Source: Actinomycetota bacterium
Lineage (GTDB): Bacteria > Actinomycetota > Acidimicrobiia > Spongiisociales > UBA11373
Direction: 5' to 3'
Length of the DNA: 12,469 bases
Assembly (NCBI GenBank): GCA_003486285.1
Contig: DNGH01000078.1
Coordinates: 1 to 12,469 of the forward strand
Below the pieces are notes generated by a model, which had not been told where the DNA came from, did no database searches, and saw only the letters and a list, made by a program, of their open reading frames with translations. The position numbers were made by a program, and so were the translations under genes. The stretch's first letter is position 1. Every line of letters begins with the position of its first letter. Shown one piece after another: positions 6,477 through 12,469 of this stretch.

Positions 6477-6577
6477 GCGCACGAGCACGGTGCCGGCCCA
6501 CCAGGGCTGTTCGGCCCATCTCGGCCAGGACCTTCGACCCAATGGCCCGCGACCCCGCTCCGTCGGCCCGCCAGGGT

Positions 6578-7381
6578 TCAACGCCACCACACCACCTTGC
6601 GCCCCTCGAACAGCTCGATCAGGGCCTGGTTGACGGCATCGGGGGCCTCCAGCGCGGTCAGGTGCCCGGCCCCGGGAACGATCGTGATGCGGGCGCCGGG
6701 GATGGCGGCGGCCAACTCGCGGACCCGGTCCGGAGGGATGAGGGCGTCCTCCTCCCCGCCAACGACCAGGGTCGGCACGGAGATCGTGGGCAACAGCGCG
6801 CTGCGGTCCTTGCGATCGCGCATCCCCTCGAGCGACGCCACCAGGGTCTCGTAGCGGGTGCCCTCGACCATCGACCGGAGCCGGGCCTGGGCACGGCGTG
6901 ACGGGGAGCGCCCGAGCAGCCCGCCAACCATCTCGTCGGCCAGAGCCCGGCGCCCCCCGTCGAGGATCCGATCGATCATGGCGTCGCGCCCCGACCGCGC
7001 CTCGGGACCGTCGGCCCCGGCCCGGGTATCCAGCAGCGCCAGCGAGCGGACCACCTCGGGACGGAGCTCCCAGAGCGCCAGGGCCACATAACCACCCATC
7101 GAGAGGCCGACGACGTCGCCGTGGTCGATCCCGAGTGCGGCCATGAGACCGACGACGTCGTCGGCGAGCATTTCCATGGTGAGCACGGGGTCGACGGTCG
7201 GATCGGACCTGCCAAAGCCGCGCAGGTCGGGAGCGATGCAGTGACGGACGTGGGCCAGCCCCTTGAGCTGATCGAGCCAGAGGCTGTGGTCGAGCGGGAA
7301 GCCGTGGAGGAAGATCGCAGCCGGTCCCTCCCCCGACTCCCGGTAGAACAGCATGTTTCCGTTGACACGAGCGTATGGCAT
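6578..7381 (-). CDS. Alpha/beta hydrolase
   Basis: This is a 267-residue soluble alpha/beta-fold hydrolase. The full catalytic triad is visible: nucleophile Ser94 in GLSMGG, Asp212 in GGEEDALIPP and His240 in GAGHLTALEAPD. The oxyanion region HGFPL sits at 26-30 and DLRGFGRSD at 52-60. The N-terminus MPYARVNGNMLFYRESGEGP is typical of the 3-oxoadipate enol-lactonase/carboxylesterase-like branch, and there is no signal peptide. The length is usual for the family. I chose the ATG at 7381, with GGGGAG 8 bases upstream; the longer frame upstream runs backwards through the divergent nuclease gene. The substrate cannot be told: no dioxygenase, ring-cleavage or PHA gene is near. The gene is transcribed divergently from the nuclease lipoprotein across a 96-base gap and ends 158 bases before the FecR gene. 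Confidence 0.93.
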   Translation of the reverse strand: MPYARVNGNMLFYRESGEGPAAIFLHGFPLDHSLWLDQLKGLAHVRHCIAPDLRGFGRSDPTVDPVLTMEMLADDVVGLMAALGIDHGDVVGLSMGGYVALALWELRPEVVRSLALLDTRAGADGPEARSGRDAMIDRILDGGRRALADEMVGGLLGRSPSRRAQARLRSMVEGTRYETLVASLEGMRDRKDRSALLPTISVPTLVVGGEEDALIPPDRVRELAAAIPGARITIVPGAGHLTALEAPDAVNQALIELFEGRKVVWWR

Positions 7382-7423
7382 CGATGGCTCCCCTTGCGGG
7401 CTGCAGCGGCCCTGTGACTGCGG

Positions 7424-7429
7424 AGGGTA
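7424..7429 (-). promoter_or_regulatory. -10 element (TACCCT) for the alpha/beta hydrolase
   Basis: TACCCT within GATACCCT on the minus strand fits TANNNT and implies a leader of about 36 bases containing GGGGAG. It shares the 96-base divergent region with the nuclease promoter, whose -10 lies 36 bases away. Confidence 0.35.
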
Positions 7430-7465
7430 TCGGAAGATGCCGCTCGGTCCCATCCGGCACTGCGG

Positions 7466-7471
7466 TACCGT
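7466..7471 (+). promoter_or_regulatory. -10 element (TACCGT) for the leaderless nuclease gene
   Basis: TACCGT lies 6 bases before the ATG at 7478, with no Shine-Dalgarno between. The same hexamer stands 7 bases before a candidate ATG of the hemolysin III gene (9377). Confidence 0.4.
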
Positions 7472-7477
7472 CGCGAA

Positions 7478-8332
7478 ATGAGGCTCCGCCTGCTTGTTGC
7501 CGCCGTGGTCCTCACCGCGTGCGGGGATGGCGGCGGCGCGGTGGCGACCGCCCCTACCGCCCCGGCGACCACCGCCACGACCACGGGCGAGGCGCCACCC
7601 GGGACTCGAGCCGAAGTGGTGGCAGTGCTCGATGGCGACTCGCTGGTAGTGAGGATCGGCAGCGACGACGAGGAGGTTCGGCTGCTCGGCATCAACGCCC
7701 CGGAGCCGGGCGAGTGCCACGCCGACGAGTCCCGGTCCACGCTCGCTGCTGCGGTGGGGAGGGAGATCGTGATCGTGGCCGCCGGCGACGCGACCCGCGA
7801 CCAGTTCGGCCGCCTGCTCGCCTACGTGTATCAGGGAAGCCGCAACCTCAACCAGTGGCTGCTCTCGGAGGGAGCGGCCATCGCCATGGCGGCGAAACAC
7901 CCGCTGCGCCCGGAGTTCCTCGCCGCCGACGAGGAGGCGTGGTCACGCGGGGTGGGGATGTGGGCGCGGGGGGTGTGCCGGCCGGCGGTGGATCCCGGGA
8001 TCTTCGTGTTCGACCTCGAGTTCGATGCGCCGGGACGCGACGACGAGAACCCCAACGGGGAGTTCGTCGTGCTGGGCAACACCGGCCCAGCGGTTTCGAT
8101 CGCCGGCTGGATCCTGCGGGATGAGTCCTCGACTCACCGCTATGAGTTCCCGAACGGCACGGCAATCGCCACCGGTGAGTTCCTGATCATCCGCACCGGA
8201 TGCGGAACCGATGCCGCGGGGGAACTGCACTGGTGCGCCGCCGGGTCGGTGTGGAACAACGACGGCGACACCGCCATGCTTAGTGACGCCACCGGTGCCA
8301 TTGTGACCCGGTGGCGTTACTTGGGGAGCTGA
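7478..8332 (+). CDS. Secreted thermonuclease-like lipoprotein with lamin-tail domain
   Basis: This is a 284-residue extracytoplasmic lipoprotein. The signal peptide ends at lipobox LTAC (Cys15), followed by an Ala/Thr/Pro-rich tether to about 42. Residues 44-165 form a staphylococcal nuclease (SNase) domain: DGDSL with Asp54, EVRLLGINAPE with Arg68 and Glu76, and DQFGRLLAYVY with Arg112. These match the family's catalytic Arg/Glu/Arg and one metal-binding Asp; the second metal Asp and its neighbouring Thr are replaced by Asn73 and Ala74. Residues about 172-284 form a lamin-tail domain (GEFVVLGNTG, IAGWILRDES, WNNDGDTAMLSD), often found on secreted bacterial nucleases and adhesins. Its role is probably cutting extracellular DNA or RNA at the cell surface. 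The ATG has no ribosome binding site and appears leaderless. Its TGA overlaps the moaA ATG by one base. Confidence 0.9.
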   Translation: MRLRLLVAAVVLTACGDGGGAVATAPTAPATTATTTGEAPPGTRAEVVAVLDGDSLVVRIGSDDEEVRLLGINAPEPGECHADESRSTLAAAVGREIVIVAAGDATRDQFGRLLAYVYQGSRNLNQWLLSEGAAIAMAAKHPLRPEFLAADEEAWSRGVGMWARGVCRPAVDPGIFVFDLEFDAPGRDDENPNGEFVVLGNTGPAVSIAGWILRDESSTHRYEFPNGTAIATGEFLIIRTGCGTDAAGELHWCAAGSVWNNDGDTAMLSDATGAIVTRWRYLGS

Positions 8333-9339
8333 TGGAACCACGCGACACCCTCGGACGGCCGCTCCGCGACCTGCGGGTCTCGGTGACGGACCGCTGCAAC
8401 TTTCGGTGCCGCTATTGCATGCCCCGCGAGGTGTTCGGTCGCGACTACGAATTCCTGGCAAGGGAGATGCTGCTCGCGTTCGAGGAGATCGCTCGCATCG
8501 TCCGGGTGGCGGTCGGCCTCGGAGTGCGCAAGGTGCGCCTCACCGGAGGCGAGCCGACCCTGCGGCACGGTCTCCCCGATCTGATCGCGATGCTTGCGGG
8601 CATACCCGGTGTCGAAGACCTCACGATGACGACCAACGGCAGCCTGCTGGCCCGCGACGCCGCCGCGTTCGCCGCCGCCGGGCTCCGCCGCGTCACGGTG
8701 AGCCTCGACTCCCTGGACGATGCCGTCTTCCAGAGGATGAACGACGCCGGGGTCCCGGTGTCCCGGATCCTCGACGGCATCGCCGCCGCCGCTGCGACCG
8801 GGCTCGGGCCGATCAAGGTGAACACCGTGGTCAAGCGCGGCGTCAACGACTCGGGCGTCGTCGACCTGGCGGCCCACTTCAGGGGCACCGGGCACATCGT
8901 GCGGTTCATCGAGTACATGGACGTCGGCCACAGCAATGGCTGGAGGCTCGACGACGTGGTGCCCGCCGCCGAGATCGTGGCGGCGATCGCCCGGCGGTTC
9001 CCGCTCGATCCGATCGCCCCCAATTACCCCGGAGAGGTGGCCAATCGGTTTCGCTACCGCGATGGCAGTGGCGAGATCGGAGTGATCGCCTCGGTGACCC
9101 AGCCCTTCTGTGGGGGATGCACCCGGGCACGGCTGTCGGCGGAGGGCACCCTCTACACCTGCCTGTTCGCCACCGGCGGCCACGACCTGCGCGCCTTGTT
9201 GCGCGACGGGGCGTCCGACGACGAGCTCGCCGCGGTCCTCGCCGGAGTGTGGACGGCCCGCACCGACCGCTACTCGGAGATCCGCTCCGCGGCGACGGCC
9301 GGGTGGCAGAAGGTGGAGATGTCGTACATCGGAGGATGA
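8332..9339 (+). CDS. moaA: GTP 3',8-cyclase MoaA (molybdenum cofactor synthesis)
   Basis: This 335-residue cytoplasmic radical-SAM enzyme converts GTP to 3',8-cyclo-7,8-dihydro-GTP, the first step of molybdenum cofactor synthesis, together with MoaC. The N-terminal SAM cluster motif is CNFRCRYC (Cys22, Cys26, Cys29), followed by the SAM-binding LTGGEPTLR at 70-78. The second [4Fe-4S] cluster that binds GTP is FCGGCTRARLSAEGTLYTC (Cys260, Cys263, Cys277). The protein ends in the functionally important Gly-Gly pair (MSYIGG). I chose the ATG at 8332 over a GTG at 8311 because homologues start here and it overlaps the preceding stop (TGATG), with GGGGAG 3 bases upstream. No other molybdenum cofactor gene is visible nearby, so moaA stands apart from its pathway and shares a transcript with a surface nuclease. 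Confidence 0.97.
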   Translation: MEPRDTLGRPLRDLRVSVTDRCNFRCRYCMPREVFGRDYEFLAREMLLAFEEIARIVRVAVGLGVRKVRLTGGEPTLRHGLPDLIAMLAGIPGVEDLTMTTNGSLLARDAAAFAAAGLRRVTVSLDSLDDAVFQRMNDAGVPVSRILDGIAAAAATGLGPIKVNTVVKRGVNDSGVVDLAAHFRGTGHIVRFIEYMDVGHSNGWRLDDVVPAAEIVAAIARRFPLDPIAPNYPGEVANRFRYRDGSGEIGVIASVTQPFCGGCTRARLSAEGTLYTCLFATGGHDLRALLRDGASDDELAAVLAGVWTARTDRYSEIRSAATAGWQKVEMSYIGG

Positions 9340-9363
9340 GTCTCGCTATCGGTGACCGGGGAG

Positions 9364-9369
9364 TACCGT
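9364..9369 (+). promoter_or_regulatory. -10 element (TACCGT) upstream of hemolysin III gene
   Basis: TACCGT lies 7 bases before the ATG at 9377, the same arrangement as before the nuclease gene. If used, the hemolysin III gene is transcribed on its own, leaderless, as well as possibly from the moaA transcript. Confidence 0.35.
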
Positions 9370-9376
9370 GTCTGCG

Positions 9377-10048
9377 ATGGAGACCCACGAGCGAGTCACC
9401 CTCGGCAGGATGACACACCCGGTACGGGGCTTGCTTCACGGCGCCGCCGCCGTCATCTCACTGATCGGAACGGTGCTGCTCCTGGCGCTGACCACGGGAA
9501 GCGCCTGGCGTCGTCTCTCGTTGTTCGCATTCGGTCTGAGCCTGGTGGCGCTCTTCACCACCAGTGCGCTGTACCACTCGATCCCGTGGCAGGGCGAGTG
9601 GAAGCAGCGGATGCAGAAGCTCGATCACACCATGATCACGGTGCTCGTCGCCGGCACCTTCACTCCCATAGCCGCCATCGTCCTCGACGGGTGGTTGCGC
9701 TGGGCCACCCTGGGGGTGCAGTGGGGGATAGTCGTCGTCGGAGCGATCTACAAGGCGAAGGCCAAGGTGGCGCGGCATTGGATCTCGGTGGCGCTCGCCA
9801 CGACCCAGGGCTGGCTCGCGGTGTTCATCGTCTGGCCGCTGTCGCAGCGCCTCCCCTGGACGGCGCTCCTGCTCATCGGATTGGGCGGCATCTTCTATAC
9901 CGTCGGAATGGTGTTCCTGGTGACCCGACGACCCCGGCTATGGCCGCGGGTGTTCTCCTATCACGAGGCGTTCCACGTCCTCGTGGTCGTCGCCGCGGCA
10001 CTGCACTTCGCGTTCATCGCCGGGTACGTTGCTCCCTACGGCGCCTGA
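9377..10048 (+). CDS. Hemolysin III family (PAQR-like) membrane protein
   Basis: This 223-residue integral membrane protein belongs to the HlyIII/YqfA branch of the PAQR superfamily, with about seven hydrophobic segments. The conserved putative metal site is intact: His67 in SALYHS, Asp83 in KLDHTMI, and His196, His200 and His210 in the HEAFHVLVVVAAALH segment. VAGTFTPI follows the Asp, as in the family. The 'hemolysin' name is historical; PAQR relatives are proposed to be membrane hydrolases or lipid-state sensors. Two starts are possible: this ATG at 9377, positioned as leaderless behind TACCGT, or a GTG at 9368 with GGGGAG 4 bases upstream, which adds Val-Ser-Ala. It lies 37 bases after moaA and converges on the acyl-ACP desaturase gene with 25 bases between stops. 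Confidence 0.92.
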   Translation: METHERVTLGRMTHPVRGLLHGAAAVISLIGTVLLLALTTGSAWRRLSLFAFGLSLVALFTTSALYHSIPWQGEWKQRMQKLDHTMITVLVAGTFTPIAAIVLDGWLRWATLGVQWGIVVVGAIYKAKAKVARHWISVALATTQGWLAVFIVWPLSQRLPWTALLLIGLGGIFYTVGMVFLVTRRPRLWPRVFSYHEAFHVLVVVAAALHFAFIAGYVAPYGA

Positions 10049-10073
10049 GCGCAGATCGTGACGGCCGGGCAGG

Positions 10074-10976
10074 CTACGCCGGGCTGATGCCCATCCGGCG
10101 CTCGAACACCTCGGCCTTGTGCAGGACCGTTGCCGGAAGGTCCATCACCTTCTGCTGCAGTTCGCGCGCCCTGGAGGTGAGCCCGGTGAGGTTCTCGATG
10201 CCCCAGTCGCGGATCAGCGGCAGCAGCACCCGGTCGTGGTGGATGCGCAGGTTGTACACCCCGGCACGCGCCATGTCGACGGCGCGGCGCACGAAGCCGG
10301 GAATCGAGGTTCCCGGCATGGAGAAGTTGCTGAACACGCGGTACATCGCCTCGAGCATCGACTCGGGCTCCTGCTCGAGGAGAGCGGCCGCCACGCCTCG
10401 ATAGAAGAGGAAGTGGTGGTTCTCGTCGGTGGCGATGCGACCCATGATGTCGTACGCCACGGGATCGTCGGCGAGCTTGCCCGCGTTGCGATGGCTGACC
10501 CTGGTGGCGAGTTCCTGCGCCGAGGTGTACACGAAGAGGGCGGCGAGGTCACGCCAGCCGGTGTCGTGTCCTGCCTCCATCGTTTGCAGGCGGTCGTTCT
10601 CGAGGGACCGGGGATCGCAGTTGCGCGAGGTGAGGAGGTAGGACCGCAGCGCGATCGAGTGCTGCGCCTCCTCGGCCGTCCAGAGATGGGTCCAACGTTC
10701 GAGAGCGGACCCCGCGGGCATGTGCGCCGCGATCTCGGCGTGGTAGTACGGCAGATTGTCCTCGGTCAGCAGGTTGAGCACGAGGGAAGTGCGAACCTCC
10801 GGCGACAAGGTCGCCTGCGACTCCTCCCACGGTTCGGCACGGAAGTTGCGCCCCTGCTCCCAGGGGACGTACTCGTGGGCGTACCAGTGCTCGCGGCGTT
10901 CGCGGTGCTCCGCCATGAGACGCTCGACGACCGGTTCGATCGCCGCCACGAGCTCGAGATCCTGTTCCTTGGACAA
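10074..10976 (-). CDS. Acyl-[ACP] desaturase (DesA-type diiron enzyme)
   Basis: This 300-residue soluble diiron desaturase introduces a double bond into acyl chains carried on acyl carrier protein and is related to mycobacterial DesA1/DesA2 and plant stearoyl-ACP desaturases. The iron ligands are all visible: Glu72 (TEDNLPYYH), Glu103 with His106 (AEEAQH), Glu155 (SAQELATRVSHRN) and Glu185 with His188 (DENHH). The TTG start at 10976 keeps the conserved N-terminal helix (DLELVAAIEPVVERLMAEH) and has GAGGGGG 4 bases upstream; the first ATG, 20 codons in, would cut that helix. Electrons would come from a ferredoxin or similar partner not seen here. A -10 candidate and a hairpin with a T-run lie just before the ribosome binding site. 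The gene converges with hemolysin III. Confidence 0.93.
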   Translation of the reverse strand: MSKEQDLELVAAIEPVVERLMAEHRERREHWYAHEYVPWEQGRNFRAEPWEESQATLSPEVRTSLVLNLLTEDNLPYYHAEIAAHMPAGSALERWTHLWTAEEAQHSIALRSYLLTSRNCDPRSLENDRLQTMEAGHDTGWRDLAALFVYTSAQELATRVSHRNAGKLADDPVAYDIMGRIATDENHHFLFYRGVAAALLEQEPESMLEAMYRVFSNFSMPGTSIPGFVRRAVDMARAGVYNLRIHHDRVLLPLIRDWGIENLTGLTSRARELQQKVMDLPATVLHKAEVFERRMGISPA

Positions 10977-10990
10977 CCGACCCCCTCGGG

Positions 10991-11012
10991 AAAAACCGGG
11001 AGAGAACCCGGT
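10991..11012 (-). terminator. hairpin plus T-run in front of the desaturase gene
   Basis: The minus strand reads ACCGGG-TTCTCT-CCCGGT then TTTT, a 6-pair stem with a 6-base loop and T-run. It sits directly upstream of the desaturase ribosome binding site and at the start of transcription predicted by TAAAGT. It may end the P5C dehydrogenase transcript, attenuate desaturase expression, or cap the 5' end of the desaturase message. Confidence 0.45.
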
Positions 11013-11018
11013 CCAGCG

Positions 11019-11024
11019 ACTTTA
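11019..11024 (-). promoter_or_regulatory. -10 element (TAAAGT) for the desaturase gene
   Basis: TAAAGT fits TANNNT and predicts a start near 11012, about 36 bases before the TTG start codon. The -35 region is not recognisable. Confidence 0.4.
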
Positions 11025-11047
11025 GCCCGCGCCGCTCACCTGCGGCA

Positions 11048-11075
11048 GCTACCCGCTACCCGCTACCCGCTACCC
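11048..11075. repeat. tandem heptamer array, GCTACCC x4
   Basis: Four perfect head-to-tail copies of GCTACCC stand in the 203-base gap between the desaturase and P5C dehydrogenase genes. The reverse complement, GGGTAGC, recurs twice at 11150-11177, so the two blocks face each other. Confidence 0.9.
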
Positions 11076-11080
11076 GAAAG

Positions 11081-11118
11081 AAGGGTGCAACGACCGGCGC
11101 GGTGGCGGCAGCGCCCTT
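11081..11118. other. internal imperfect inverted repeat between the arrays
   Basis: AAGGGTGC (11081-11088) can pair with GCGCCCTT (11111-11118) through eight pairs including one G-U, with a 22-base loop. It sits inside the larger structure formed by the flanking heptamer blocks. Confidence 0.3.
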
Positions 11119-11149
11119 GCGGGCACTCGTGGCGCGATTCCGTTCTGGC

Positions 11150-11177
11150 GGGCCGCGGGTAGCGGGCCGCGGGTAGC
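11150..11177. repeat. two perfect tandem copies of a 14-mer containing GGGTAGC
   Basis: GGGCCGCGGGTAGC occurs twice without a gap, ending two bases before the P5C dehydrogenase stop. Each copy ends in GGGTAGC, the inverse of the heptamer in the array at 11048-11075. Confidence 0.9.
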
Positions 11178-11179
11178 AC

Positions 11180-12469
11180 TCAAGGAACCCAGCGCTCGGC
11201 GACGGTCTTCATCTCCATGAACAAGCGCAGGTAGTCCGGACCACCGGCCTTCGAATTCGACCCCGACATGTTGAAACCGCCAAAGGGCTGAACCCCGACC
11301 AAGGCGCCGGTGATCTTGCGGTTGAGGTACAGGTTGCCCACGTGAAACTCGCGCCGGGCCCGTTCGAGGCGGCTGCGATCGCGCGAGTACACGCCGCCGG
11401 TGAGTCCGAACTCGGTGCCGTTGGCGATCTCCAGGGCGTGATCGAAGTCGCGCGCTCGGAGCACCGACAGGACGGGGCCGAAGATCTCGTGCTGCGCGAG
11501 GCGTGCCCCCGGATCGACGTCGGCGAAGATCGTCGGCTGCAGGTACCACCCACCGTCGCGATCGACCGGTGACCCACCGAGGACGAGCCGCGCCTCGGAC
11601 CGCCCCTTATCGATCTCATCGAGAATGCTGCGGTGCTGCGCGGCAGAGATCACCGGGCCGACCGGGTGGTTCTCCTCGGGGGGGCCGACCTGCAGTCCCC
11701 CGGTGGTGGCGGCGACTGCATCGAGCACCGCGTCGTGGATGTCGGAGACCAGGATCAGCCGCGACAGCGCGGAGCACTTCTGACCCTGGAACCCGAACGC
11801 CGAGCGCACCGCATCGGCGGCGGCGGCCTTCAGGTCCGCGGTCTCGTCGACGATCATCGCGTCCTTGCCGCCCATCTCCAGGAAGGCCCGCTTGAGCCAC
11901 TTCTGGCCGGGGGCGATCCGGGCGGAACGCTCGGCGATGCGCAGACCGATCTCCTTCGAGCCCGTGAAGTTGACGAAGCGGGTCAGGGGATGGTCGACGA
12001 GATGGTCGCCGATCGCGGCGCCGGCGCCGGGCACGTAGTTGATCACACCGTCGGGCATGCCCGCCTCCGCCACCATCTCCATCCAGCGCGCCCCGATGAC
12101 CGGCGTGTTCGACGCCGGCTTGATCACGATGGTGTTGCCGGCGAGCACCGGGCCCATCGCCATCCCGATCAGGATGGCGCCGGGGAAGTTCCACGGCGGG
12201 ATGACGACACCCGCCCCGATGGGGATCAGGTGGGACTCGTTCTCCTCCCCGGCCACCGGGACGATCTCCAGCGGCTCGGCGAGGCGCAGTGCCTGGCGGG
12301 CGTAGTACTCGACGAAGTCGATGGCCTCGGCGACATCGGCCTCGGCCTCGAGCCAGTTCTTCCCGGCCTCGAAGGTCTCGATGGCGGCCAGTTCGTACTT
12401 GTTACGGCGCATGATCGCCGCCAGCCGCACCCCGATGCGGGCCCGCTCGGCCGCCGGGCGGGCCGCCCA
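11180..12469 (-). CDS. pruA: L-glutamate gamma-semialdehyde (P5C) dehydrogenase, N-terminus off right edge
   Basis: This NAD-dependent aldehyde dehydrogenase oxidises glutamate semialdehyde to glutamate, the second step of proline breakdown. The frame is open to the window edge, with 429 residues visible and perhaps 90-110 missing at the N-terminus. Counting from the first visible codon, key features are IPPWNFPGA near 90, FTGSKEIG near 168, the general base Glu198 in LEMGGKD, catalytic Cys232 in GQKCSA and EIFGPVLSVL. The C-terminal signatures VGNLYLNRKITGALVG, QPFGGFNMSG and KAGGPDYL mark the RocA/PruA group rather than other aldehyde dehydrogenases. No fused proline dehydrogenase domain is visible, so PutB would be separate, perhaps upstream outside the window. 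It is followed by inverted heptamer repeats and then, on the same strand, the desaturase gene. Confidence 0.92.
   Translation of the reverse strand, partial: WAARPAAERARIGVRLAAIMRRNKYELAAIETFEAGKNWLEAEADVAEAIDFVEYYARQALRLAEPLEIVPVAGEENESHLIPIGAGVVIPPWNFPGAILIGMAMGPVLAGNTIVIKPASNTPVIGARWMEMVAEAGMPDGVINYVPGAGAAIGDHLVDHPLTRFVNFTGSKEIGLRIAERSARIAPGQKWLKRAFLEMGGKDAMIVDETADLKAAAADAVRSAFGFQGQKCSALSRLILVSDIHDAVLDAVAATTGGLQVGPPEENHPVGPVISAAQHRSILDEIDKGRSEARLVLGGSPVDRDGGWYLQPTIFADVDPGARLAQHEIFGPVLSVLRARDFDHALEIANGTEFGLTGGVYSRDRSRLERARREFHVGNLYLNRKITGALVGVQPFGGFNMSGSNSKAGGPDYLRLFMEMKTVAERWVP

Noticed and set aside
8317..9183. 288-codon minus-strand frame over moaA.
   Set aside because: Antisense shadow of a gene with both iron-sulfur cluster motifs and a conserved C-terminus.
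11048..11177. CRISPR array.
   Set aside because: The repeats are 7 and 14 bases long, tandem without unique spacers, and no cas gene is present.

Overview
The window is GC-rich (I estimate about two-thirds G+C), densely coded DNA. GTG and TTG starts are common, lipoproteins carry acidic low-complexity tethers, and several gene starts sit 6 to 8 bases behind a TANNNT -10 box. Together with a DesA-type soluble acyl-ACP desaturase, this suggests a high-GC actinobacterium, possibly of the Acidimicrobiia type. The lineage is an inference from style only. No mobile element, tRNA, rRNA or CRISPR array was seen, and no gene looks broken. Two genes run off the ends.

Layout, left to right. (1) 1-284, minus: start of a gene resembling actinobacterial NurA-domain proteins, cut by the window edge. 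(2) 353-2844, minus: a compact three-gene polar amino acid ABC importer (lipoprotein binding protein, permease, ATPase), with genes abutting or overlapping by 4 bases. (3) 2906-4882, minus: a membrane adenylate cyclase with an extracytoplasmic CHASE2 sensor and a class III catalytic domain. (4) 5142-6419, minus: a lipoprotein with FecR, Ig-like and DUF2135-like domains. (5) 6578-7381, minus: an alpha/beta hydrolase. (6) 7478-10048, plus: a nuclease/lamin-tail lipoprotein, moaA and a hemolysin III (PAQR-like) membrane protein. (7) 10074-10976, minus: acyl-ACP desaturase. (8) 11180 to the right edge, minus: L-glutamate gamma-semialdehyde (P5C) dehydrogenase, missing its N-terminus.

The best candidate for an under-described system is the pair at 2906-6419: a secreted FecR-type lipoprotein encoded just upstream of a CHASE2 cyclase whose sensor lies on the same side of the membrane. 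The cyclase has a Thr in the substrate-specifying position, as in bicarbonate-responsive class IIIb cyclases. The 259-base gap between the two genes is full of hairpins, and the lipoprotein promoter carries two adjacent palindromes near its predicted start of transcription. A physical or signalling link between the two proteins is inferred, not shown.

Other points of note are recurrent leaderless-looking starts, an inverted arrangement of heptamer arrays (GCTACCC x4, then two 14-base units carrying GGGTAGC) between the desaturase and P5C dehydrogenase genes, and a hairpin plus T-run placed between the desaturase -10 box and its ribosome binding site.
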